A stretch of DNA of 64,000 nucleotides from Roseivirga sp. UBA6052 (lineage in GTDB: Bacteria; Bacteroidota; Bacteroidia; Cytophagales; Cyclobacteriaceae). The stretch lies in NCBI GenBank assembly GCA_002427755.1, contig DIYO01000001.1, forward strand, positions 310,001 through 374,000, read 5' to 3'. The notes under the pieces are model-generated. The model ran no database searches and was not told where the DNA came from. It was given only the letters and a program-made list of their open reading frames with translations. A program made the translations under genes and the position numbers. Every line of letters starts with the position of its first letter. The stretch's first letter is position 1. Positions 26,593 to 33,437 of the stretch are shown piece by piece.

Positions 26593-27693
26593 TTAACCAT
26601 CCTTCTCAGTTTTGGTTTCTTCATCGTTTCTAGGTTCTATCTGACTTTGCCCGTTTCTTTCTATTGATTTTCTCCTTAAATCTATTTCTCTATTGACAGC
26701 CTCTACAATTCTGACATCTGACGTTTCAAAACCTATCATATCCACCTGAGCAAAATTGGTATTTTGAAAGGGATTTTTGACATGTGAGGGAAGAAAAAAA
26801 GGTGTTACTACAATAGCTCTGTCCTTGGTCGCTAAATAATAGGCATGGGGCAGATCATTCCATTCTCCCCGAAGGGGCTTAGGAAACCTCTTAAGATCTC
26901 TTTTGTGTTGGTCGTTTAAAGCATTAAAAATATTGTTAACCTCTGCCAGCCCGTAATCAACCCGTTTTTCCATTTCACCTTTACTTAATTCATTAAGTGG
27001 GATATAATTTTTAAACCAATCCTCCATCGTTGACTCATTCAGACACGTAAGTTCGACATACGTGCTGTTGCTTTTTAGTAAATCAGCAAAACCTCTCCAT
27101 GTATCGTCATTTAAAACTAAACAACCCGTAGCAGGGGTTAAAGCCATAAAACGTGTTTTTTGATTGGCATTATTCTGATCTTCGATCAAAACCGATGCGC
27201 GCTTTATGAAATCGGCAAAGCCGTTTATTTCACGCTTCTCCTTACCCACAAGCTGAAAAGTTAAGAAAAGACCAAATAACGAAGCACCTCCTAAAACAAT
27301 TGTGAAGGGGGCTCCAACATCTACAGTCAAAGCCTGTTTAAAACCAATCCATATACTAGCCGAATTGCTTATTTTACTGATAGCTGAGAGTGCAAGACCA
27401 ATCATTATGACACCAATCACAATTAACATTACCTTTCTAAACTCTCTTCTTCCTGATTTATAATAAAATTTACTAGGTAATTGACCATAATTGGACTGTG
27501 CTGTCCAGGTTATTACATAAATCAGAAATGAATTCCATACTAGTAATATCAAAGCCCATAAAACCCTGTTTACAATGTTTTCATACCAAGGGATTACAGC
27601 ACTAACAGCGGTAAAAATCACTAAGTATGAAAATACCCACCCTAAATGTCTCTTTCGAAGAAGTGACTTATCAAGGAAATCTCGAATACTCAT
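26593..27693 (-). CDS. Four-TM protein with cytosolic domain, transporter-associated
   Basis: A 366-residue protein not recognised as a known family. Four hydrophobic helices lie at about 16-34, 44-63, 88-106 and 128-149. The remaining 215 residues are soluble, with alternating strands and helices (GCLVLNDDTW, YVELTCLNES, AIVVTPFFLP) and a charged tail. It sits 3 bp after the ABC ATPase gene and 16 bp before the cupin gene, so it belongs to the transport unit. The soluble part may sense ligand or signal, but this is inference. Confidence 0.6.
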   Translation of the reverse strand: MSIRDFLDKSLLRKRHLGWVFSYLVIFTAVSAVIPWYENIVNRVLWALILLVWNSFLIYVITWTAQSNYGQLPSKFYYKSGRREFRKVMLIVIGVIMIGLALSAISKISNSASIWIGFKQALTVDVGAPFTIVLGGASLFGLFLTFQLVGKEKREINGFADFIKRASVLIEDQNNANQKTRFMALTPATGCLVLNDDTWRGFADLLKSNSTYVELTCLNESTMEDWFKNYIPLNELSKGEMEKRVDYGLAEVNNIFNALNDQHKRDLKRFPKPLRGEWNDLPHAYYLATKDRAIVVTPFFLPSHVKNPFQNTNFAQVDMIGFETSDVRIVEAVNREIDLRRKSIERNGQSQIEPRNDEETKTEKDG

Positions 27694-27696
27694 TGG

Positions 27697-28425
27697 TCAA
27701 TTGGTTAAATCATTGGCTAATTCAGAAGCCACGGTCCTGAATTCAATATCATGCATAAGTCTAGGGTGAGACATGTTGATTGGAACTATTTGGAAATCGG
27801 AAATAGGTCTTTTTTTAAGGACGAACACTCTATCACTGAGAGTAATTGCATCATCTATATTATGTGTAACCATTATTAGCGTAGTAGAAGAGGTTTTGAC
27901 GGAATTCAATAATATTCTGCGTATCTCATCCTTTAGCTTCAAATCTAGGTTCCCAAAGGGCTCATCTAATAGAAGAACTTCAGGTTTTCCTGCCAGAGCC
28001 CTAGCTAAAGCTATTCTCGTCACTTCACCTCCAGATAACTCACTTGGCCAACTATTAGCTTTACTCTGTAGCTCCATTTGATTTAATGAATCTGAAACTT
28101 TTTTATTCTTTTCGACTTTGCTCAAATGGGAGAAAGCAAACTCTATATTTTCGTATACGGTTAACCAGGGGAATAAACGGTCGTCTTGAAACATCATTTG
28201 AATCTTTCGACTAGGCTGCAAAACTGCAGTTCCATTGTAATGAACAATTCCCTTATAACCAGTTTCTAGCCCCGCCATAATTCTTAGAATAGTCGTTTTT
28301 CCAATTCCGCTTGGACCAAGAATTGATATGATTTCTCCTTTAGATATAGTCATACTAAGATTCTCAATTAATGCGTTCTGCATTTTTGAGTACTTCATTT
28401 CGTCAATTTCCAAGCGCAAACTCAT
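27697..28425 (-). CDS. ABC transporter ATP-binding protein (SsuB/TauB-type)
   Basis: ATPase of an importer for small organic anions such as sulfonates, nitrate or similar. The start at ATG 28425 sits 2 bp after the permease stop; a longer frame from 28467 would run into the permease gene. Motifs are Walker A GPSGIGKTT, Q-loop QDDRLFPW, signature LSGGEV (usual form LSGGQ), Walker B VLLLDEPFG and H-switch VTHNIDDA. The NitT/TauT-family length (about 240) fits. The substitution of Glu for Gln in the signature is a small oddity. Confidence 0.88.
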   Translation of the reverse strand: MSLRLEIDEMKYSKMQNALIENLSMTISKGEIISILGPSGIGKTTILRIMAGLETGYKGIVHYNGTAVLQPSRKIQMMFQDDRLFPWLTVYENIEFAFSHLSKVEKNKKVSDSLNQMELQSKANSWPSELSGGEVTRIALARALAGKPEVLLLDEPFGNLDLKLKDEIRRILLNSVKTSSTTLIMVTHNIDDAITLSDRVFVLKKRPISDFQIVPINMSHPRLMHDIEFRTVASELANDLTN

Positions 28426-28427
28426 AT

Positions 28428-29207
28428 TTATTGGGTTAAAGAGTTGACCTTTGGAGGTTTTGACCATCTCAAATTCCTCTTCTGAATTACATCTATGGTT
28501 TTGTCAGTCAAATATCCAACTAATCCAAGAACCAATGCTCCTGCAAATTGATCTTCAATTCTACCTACTTCTCTGGCATCTGCAATATACCAGCCCAGTC
28601 CACCACGATTTGGGTCCGCAGAGCTAAACTCTACAATGAAAATTGCAATCCAGCCTATTGCTAAAGCCACTTTGATACCAGTGAAGATTGATGGTAAAAC
28701 AGCTGGAACAATTACTTTTCTTGCTATTTCAAGTTTTGTCTTTTCGTATATTCTGGCGACCTCGAAGTAATTGTTTGATACGGTCTTAATTCCTTGAAGT
28801 GTTTGTATGTAGACTAATAAAAAGGTAATGAAGAATGGTAAAAACAGCTTATAAACTTCACCGGTACCAAATACCATAACGGCAAAAGGTAACCAAACAA
28901 CAGCAGGAATAGGAGCTATGAATCCTATTGTTGGTGAAAAAATTGAGTCGAATAGTTTATTAGTTACAGCTAACAAACCAAGAAATAACCCAAGACAAAT
29001 ACCTAAAGTTGAACCTAGTGTTAGTCGGAGAAAGCTAAGCAATGTATGTAGCGCTAAGTCTTCATTCACCAGTAAACTTATCGCAGTTTTAAAAACCATA
29101 ATTGGTGAAGCGGAAACTGACGGGGGGAGTAATTCTACAGTGACAGCAATATGCCAAAAGACTATTATTGTAGAAGGAAGGAGAAGTCTGATCAGATACT
29201 TTCTCAA
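28428..29207 (-). CDS. ABC transporter permease (SsuC/TauC-type)
   Basis: Inner-membrane permease of 259 residues with six predicted TM helices and the coupling EAA-like loop around ARIYEKTKLEIARKVIVPA. Its resemblance is to the NitT/TauT family (nitrate, sulfonate, taurine, thiamine-precursor importers), with the typical SPTIGFIAPIPAVVWLPF segment. It follows the binding-protein gene by 60 bp and precedes the ATPase by 2 bp. Confidence 0.88.
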   Translation of the reverse strand: MRKYLIRLLLPSTIIVFWHIAVTVELLPPSVSASPIMVFKTAISLLVNEDLALHTLLSFLRLTLGSTLGICLGLFLGLLAVTNKLFDSIFSPTIGFIAPIPAVVWLPFAVMVFGTGEVYKLFLPFFITFLLVYIQTLQGIKTVSNNYFEVARIYEKTKLEIARKVIVPAVLPSIFTGIKVALAIGWIAIFIVEFSSADPNRGGLGWYIADAREVGRIEDQFAGALVLGLVGYLTDKTIDVIQKRNLRWSKPPKVNSLTQ

Positions 29208-29267
29208 AAGCGAAAATTATTTGTTAATACATAATTGATTTTGTTACGCTCATCGGAAACTTAAGAA

Positions 29268-30269
29268 TTAGTCCTTATTTCCTTCATTTTCTATCATCTC
29301 CTTTTTGATATCAACTACTTTGTTGTTACGTGTGGCGTTGTTCTCTGACAGAAATTTGGCCATACCTTGAAATGACTCAATTAATTGCTCATTCAGAGAA
29401 ACGGAAAAATCTACGTTTCTCAGTGCTCTATGAGCAATAGGAATAGTTTGTAATGTTGCTTCAGCGACAATAGAATCTGCTTCGATTGGGTTCTCAATTA
29501 TCCACTTTTTACTGTCTTCCAAAATTCCTTTAAGTCCGTCAACTATTCTTGGGTAATTCTTTAAAAGATCATTAGTGACCGACATAGTAGTGGAATAGTT
29601 ATATGCAGAATTGCTAACTGATATTCCTATTCCAGATTCTATTTGTTGTTCATAGAAAGGTGACCAAATAACCCAGGCATCAACATTTCCAGATTCAAAA
29701 GCAGTTTTGGCCTCTACTGCTCTCATGTTTCTTAACTTGACATCTGAGTCTTGAATTTCGGCATTTGCCATAGTTGTTAATAACCCATAATGAGAACTGG
29801 TCCCAGATTGATAAGCAATTGATCGACCTGTGAAATCTGAGATAGTCTGTTCTCCAAACTCAGCATTAGCGAGCCAGGACAGTGATATATAACCTGTGAC
29901 TTCTACTATTCGAATGTCGTTGCCTTGTGCTCTGCAGATTATTGCAGGTATTTCTGCTGATAGAAGTACATCTAATTCGCCAGAATCGAAAGCATCACTA
30001 ATGGTGGCTCTGTCACCATATATAGTATGTTTTATTTTTATTCCAGATAGTAGCGAATCTTCTGAAAACCAGCCTTTGTCCTGAGCTACAAAATAAGGCG
30101 CATAGCCTATGGCTCTTGAGAAATAGCCAATATTAATTGTTTCCTTTTGAGTCAACTTTGGTGACTCTGTCTCAGAATTTTCGGGTTTGTCTCTGAAGAA
30201 ATATATGAGTGTAATTACGGCTATTGTTAAAGCGAAAAGGCCTAATAACGTTCTTTTATGATCTTTCAT
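29268..30269 (-). CDS. NMT1/SsuA-like substrate-binding protein
   Basis: A 333-residue binding protein with an N-terminal membrane anchor (about 9-25) instead of an evident lipobox. The periplasmic part follows the NMT1/SsuA fold: INIGYFSRAIGYAPYFVAQDKGWF near the start, SGELDVLLSAEIPAI, GRSIAYQSGTSSHYGL and VDAWVIWSPFYEQ. It is the first gene of a five-gene minus-strand unit. A possible AGGAG lies about 15 bases before the ATG, and an 8-codon ORF starts between them. The ligand cannot be read from the sequence. Confidence 0.85.
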   Translation of the reverse strand: MKDHKRTLLGLFALTIAVITLIYFFRDKPENSETESPKLTQKETINIGYFSRAIGYAPYFVAQDKGWFSEDSLLSGIKIKHTIYGDRATISDAFDSGELDVLLSAEIPAIICRAQGNDIRIVEVTGYISLSWLANAEFGEQTISDFTGRSIAYQSGTSSHYGLLTTMANAEIQDSDVKLRNMRAVEAKTAFESGNVDAWVIWSPFYEQQIESGIGISVSNSAYNYSTTMSVTNDLLKNYPRIVDGLKGILEDSKKWIIENPIEADSIVAEATLQTIPIAHRALRNVDFSVSLNEQLIESFQGMAKFLSENNATRNNKVVDIKKEMIENEGNKD

Positions 30270-30509
30270 ATGAAACCATTTTATCTCCTATAGAAGACGG
30301 TGCTTTTGATCTTTACTTTTTTAAAAGAATATAAGGCTTTAAGATAATAAATGGAGTCATTATTTATTTACTAATACCATTATTTAGTTTGACAATACCG
30401 TAAATATATATCTCTTTTACGCTCATTAAATAAGTGTCACTAACATTAACTACATTCAAAATTTTCCAATTGTGGGTTGTACTCAATTGAATTCATCAAA
30501 AGCATCATG

Positions 30510-30533
30510 GGAAAATAGGGGACTAAGGCCCCC
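30510..30533 (-). terminator. Hairpin overlapping the end of a small ORF
   Basis: GGGG and CCCC arms (30518-30521 and 30529-30532) overlap the stop codon of the small gene at 30523. On the minus strand the stem runs into CTATTTTCCC, a weak T run. Confidence 0.3.
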
Positions 30534-30693
30534 AAGTTTTAAGCACGGCAGCCCACCAAATGGCATGCTTGCAATACTTATGCATGGCTAGCTTACGCGC
30601 TGCATAGCGATTTGAAGCCATCACTTCATAAGACTTTAAAGACTCTGGAAACTTTAAGCCAGGAACTTCCAGGACTACGAGATAATCATACAT
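30523..30693 (-). CDS. Small hypothetical protein (56 aa)
   Basis: A possible short gene starting at ATG 30693 (YDYLVVLEVPG...). A longer frame from 30771 extends into a palindromic repeat and is less likely. The sequence has a strand-rich start and a basic, Trp-rich helical end (AARKLAMHK, AIWWAAVLK). I do not recognise the family. It lies among palindromic repeats, alone, with no promoter motif seen. Confidence 0.4.
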   Translation of the reverse strand: MYDYLVVLEVPGLKFPESLKSYEVMASNRYAARKLAMHKYCKHAIWWAAVLKTWGP

Positions 30694-30752
30694 AATAGAA
30701 AGATTTAAATGAAGCCCCGAGCAACCGCGCCAAGGGCTACGGCTACAATGGA

Positions 30753-30821
30753 TCAGGTGAGGCAAATACAAGGCTCTCGCAGCGCAGCAAAGCGAGATTT
30801 ACTTGGCCTTGTATTTCCTGA
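30753..30821. repeat. Nested inverted repeat (hairpin) with GCGAGA core
   Basis: The outer arms TCAGG/CCTGA and AAATACAAGG/CCTTGTATTT are perfect, with TCTCGC/GCGAGA inside. A similar core (CTCCCGCAGCGCAGC) occurs in repeat copy A near 23495, which suggests related elements. Confidence 0.5.
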
Positions 30822-30949
30822 GCCTTGCTCCATAATTTGGGGAGCATCTGGTGCGGTAAAGAATAGAAGTCACTTTTGATAGTACGTCTAGATTATGTTA
30901 AAGAGAAATCTTCGAAATGAAACTGAAATCTTGAATAGGAAGGCGCGCT

Positions 30950-31037
30950 GGCCAGAAGGAATCGCGGGGATGCACCCGCCTCGCCTTCGCGTAGCTTCAG
31001 CGGAGCAAGGCTGTGCGGCTGGCCGATTATTCCTTCT
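30950..31037. repeat. Imperfect ~90-bp inverted repeat
   Basis: GGCCAGAAGGAAT near the left end pairs with ATTCCTTC and GGCC near the right end. Between them are the smaller hairpins GCGGG/CCCGC and GCCTT/AAGGC. Confidence 0.4.
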
Positions 31038-31048
31038 TGAACTCTTTG

Positions 31049-31078
31049 TTTACTTTCTCTTTCAAGAGAGAAAGTAAA
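31049..31078. repeat. Perfect 12-bp inverted repeat
   Basis: TTTACTTTCTCT and AGAGAAAGTAAA are separated by six bases. The stem is AT-rich and could act as a bidirectional terminator or a REP-like unit. Confidence 0.5.
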
Positions 31079-31162
31079 AGCCCAGCGGCTTGAGCGACTG
31101 GAGAAGTTACTGTACTGAAATAGATTACTAAGAAATAGTTACCAACCTTAAAAGAATAAAAA

Positions 31163-31672
31163 ATGAAACAGTCACCATATTTAAAATCAGGAAGATTGGA
31201 AAACGTCATAAGAGCTATTCAAGTAATGGGTGCATATACCCAAGGAGCAAGTAGAAGAGTTCATTTATGGGTTGCGGATTTAGGTGATGACGAAAAGGAC
31301 ACCATATTTTGGCTTGACCTTTTCAAAGAGCATCCAGAGTTTTTTCGAATCCGAGTCAAAGGCAATGAGACCTGGATTTCACTTGCGTATCGTTTCGCAT
31401 TTCTTCGTTCATACGATAAAAAATTGCAAAGAGAACTTACGAATGAGGAAATACTAAACAAAAAAGGGGAAGAGACATTCAAAGAGGATGTAAAAAGAAA
31501 ACCTCTAAATGAAGGACAAATAAACTTACTAGTAAATACTGCAATAAACCTTCATAAAAGTGCTCTGGCTACAAAGCAGGAAGGCAGGTGGTTTTGGCCA
31601 GTAATAATTTCGATCATTGCAGTAATTATTAGCGTCATTGGAAATATTATTGTTGCATCAATGAAACCTTGA
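31163..31672 (+). CDS. Small protein with soluble N-domain and C-terminal TM anchor
   Basis: A 169-residue protein. The N-terminal part (SGRLENVIRAIQVMG..., WLDLFKEHPEFFRIRVKG) looks like a compact domain I have seen in small bacterial membrane proteins, where the HPEFFR segment recurs; I have no name for it. A charged linker leads to one TM helix at about 144-164 (WPVIISIIAVIISVIGNIIV). It stands alone between palindrome-rich spacers, which gives it the look of a mobile single-gene module. Function is unknown. Confidence 0.6.
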   Translation: MKQSPYLKSGRLENVIRAIQVMGAYTQGASRRVHLWVADLGDDEKDTIFWLDLFKEHPEFFRIRVKGNETWISLAYRFAFLRSYDKKLQRELTNEEILNKKGEETFKEDVKRKPLNEGQINLLVNTAINLHKSALATKQEGRWFWPVIISIIAVIISVIGNIIVASMKP

Positions 31673-31809
31673 CAATCTCCTTACGCGCAAGAATCGTCTA
31701 GAATTTCTTAGTCTGTATAATGGAGCGTACAAGCTCTGAATTTTAAACGCAATCTAAACGCTGTACTTAGTAGCAACCCTGTACTGAGTAGTGTACACGA
31801 AAATGTAGT

Positions 31810-31990
31810 GGAATAAATTTTTCTCTCGCGCGTGGGCAAAAAAAGAAAAGGGCCTTTGAGCGTTGGCCCAGGGAAGCCGCGGGCAGGGCTGGCAAAACCA
31901 TCTTGGATGCGTAGCATACAGAGAAGGTTGTTTTGCCACGCAGGGCAATGGCCGCGTGGCAATTTAACATAACGACCAATTATATAAACA
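31810..31990 (-). repeat. Dispersed ~180-bp repeat, copy B (inverted)
   Basis: On the minus strand it begins TGTTTATATAATT...GTTATGTTA and ends GAGAGAAAAATTTATTCC, the same ends as copy A at 23431-23610. The shared internal run is CCCTTTTCTTTTTTT. The interior is otherwise GC-rich and different. Confidence 0.55.
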
Positions 31991-32155
31991 AACGCTTATT
32001 GCGAACTGAGTAGCAACCGTAAACCATCAGCCTTTGTAATTGAAAACGAATTGTAATCGTGCTGGCGTCTGCCAGCTTTACATAATATGATTATATAACC
32101 AACGTGGCTGTAAACAGCCTAGAACCACGCATTTCCATGCGTTTGTTATATAATT
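31978..32155. repeat. 178-bp element with terminal inverted repeats
   Basis: The left end AATTATATAAACAAACGC and the right end GCGTTTGTTATATAATT are inverted repeats with one extra A on the left. The left end is shared with repeat copy B. An internal TTATATAACCAACG near 32091 is a third, partial copy of the end. Confidence 0.5.
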
Positions 32156-32230
32156 TATATTATGTTAAATATATTAACTAGTAATAAAGGGAGACTATGC
32201 TCCCTCTATATATTTTAACTGGTAGATTTA

Positions 32231-33412
32231 TTATTCTCCACCTTCAATTTTATCAATTCTATCTAGCATAGCATCTCTCTTATCATCGAAACCTAACTGG
32301 TCGTAGATGGTAGATAATGGTCTCAAAGAATATAGATCATTAGGATCTGCTGCTAAACACTTCTCGAACAATGGCTGAGCATCTTTGAATCTAGAAGCTG
32401 CCTTGTCTTTTAATTCCTTGTACTTCGCATCATCATCGATGGTTGTATTCGCTTCTGTCATTAACTCAGCCGCCTGGTTATAAATTGCAGAAGCCGCAAC
32501 GTACAATGCGTCTAGATAATCAGGATCTAATTTAAGCGCTTCCATTGCTGTTTGCTCAGCAATAGCCAAATCACCGTTATTCCACTGTAGATAAGCCAAG
32601 GTGTAATATGTCTGCTTAGAAGCGTTACCCGCTTCAACTAGACCTTTAAGTCCTTCAATGGCCTCATCCATTTTCTCCGCTTTGATCAATAGATCTACCT
32701 CCCAGCTATCAAAAGTCTTATCATCAGGGAAGTCTTCTTGAGCCTTTCTTGTCATGGCAAGTGCTTCCTCAAAGTTCTCGTCAATTGAAAGCTTGTTGAT
32801 CACAGTCTGGAATGCGTAGCTTTTGTTGTCATAAGCAGAATCGTACTCAGTAACGATGGTGTAGTACTTCATAGCAGTTTCTTCATCATCACTGTTTTCT
32901 GCACCATATCCTACAAAAAATGCTTTCTCAACAGATGGAGAAATCTCATAAGCGATCTTTAATAACGAGTAAGCTTGTTTGAAATCTTCTGTTCCAAGTG
33001 CTTCGTTACTAACTGTAACTAAATAGTGCTCTAAAAGACCTAATTGGTCTCCACCACCTATCCACTTGGTAGCATCTACCGGGTTGAATACCGGAGCTTC
33101 TTTGATTTTTTCAACGCCTTTTTCGTCCGAAATTGAAATGGCTTTATTGAATTGTGCTAAGCTTTCACTAGCTGCCGCATAATCTTTAAAATCACTCTGT
33201 AAGAATTTATCTAGGCTAATTTTTCCTAGTAAAGAATATACAGCAGGATCGTTTTCGGTCTCAGCATCGCCTGCCGCTTGATTGGCCAATGTGGCTGCTT
33301 CTGCCATTTCACCTTTCTTAAAGGCTTTTTCAGCACTTTTAAGTACTTTCTTCTGAGCACTTGCTCCTATTACTAAAAATGAAAGCAATGCAGTGAACAA
33401 TAGTCTTTTCAT
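32231..33412 (-). CDS. Secreted TPR protein downstream of gyrA
   Basis: A 393-residue exported protein with a signal peptide (KRLLFTALLSFLVIGASAQ) and TPR-like helical repeats over most of its length, for example YYTLAYLQWNNGDLAIAEQ followed by LKLDPDYLDALYVAAS. I chose ATG 33412; the longer frame from 33517 would overlap gyrA and lacks the signal peptide at its start. It lies 25 bp after gyrA on the same strand and is probably co-transcribed. A role in envelope assembly is a guess. Confidence 0.8.
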   Translation of the reverse strand: MKRLLFTALLSFLVIGASAQKKVLKSAEKAFKKGEMAEAATLANQAAGDAETENDPAVYSLLGKISLDKFLQSDFKDYAAASESLAQFNKAISISDEKGVEKIKEAPVFNPVDATKWIGGGDQLGLLEHYLVTVSNEALGTEDFKQAYSLLKIAYEISPSVEKAFFVGYGAENSDDEETAMKYYTIVTEYDSAYDNKSYAFQTVINKLSIDENFEEALAMTRKAQEDFPDDKTFDSWEVDLLIKAEKMDEAIEGLKGLVEAGNASKQTYYTLAYLQWNNGDLAIAEQTAMEALKLDPDYLDALYVAASAIYNQAAELMTEANTTIDDDAKYKELKDKAASRFKDAQPLFEKCLAADPNDLYSLRPLSTIYDQLGFDDKRDAMLDRIDKIEGGE

Positions 33413-33437
33413 GGGTTTAATAGTCTCAATTAGGGTT

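Larger units (their letters stand above)
30694..31162. other. Non-coding palindrome-rich spacer
   Basis: About 470 bp of GC-rich nested inverted repeats separating two small ORFs. Main structures are given as separate repeat entries (30753-30821, 30950-31037, 31049-31078). The 60-codon frame at 30895 is not supported as a gene. Confidence 0.55.
31673..32230. other. Non-coding spacer carrying two ~180-bp repeats
   Basis: No gene is supported in these 560 bp. The short overlapping frames around 31708-31979 coincide with repeat copy B. A third element with terminal inverted repeats occupies 31978-32155. A CTGGC/GCCAG hairpin is inside it. Confidence 0.55.

Noticed and set aside
30270..30290. 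8-codon ORF at the start of the binding-protein gene as a leader peptide
   Set aside because: It contains no run of one codon and no hairpin; chance overlap is the simpler reading.
30895..31077. Plus-strand ORF of 60 codons
   Set aside because: It runs through palindromic repeats and ends in a hairpin; the composition is not protein-like.
31708..31979. Three overlapping minus-strand ORFs
   Set aside because: They coincide with repeat copy B and differ by frame only; no coding bias is seen.
23431..32160. Integron cassette array with attC sites
   Set aside because: The repeats lack clear RYYYAAC/GTTRRRY ends, the genes face different ways and no integrase is present.
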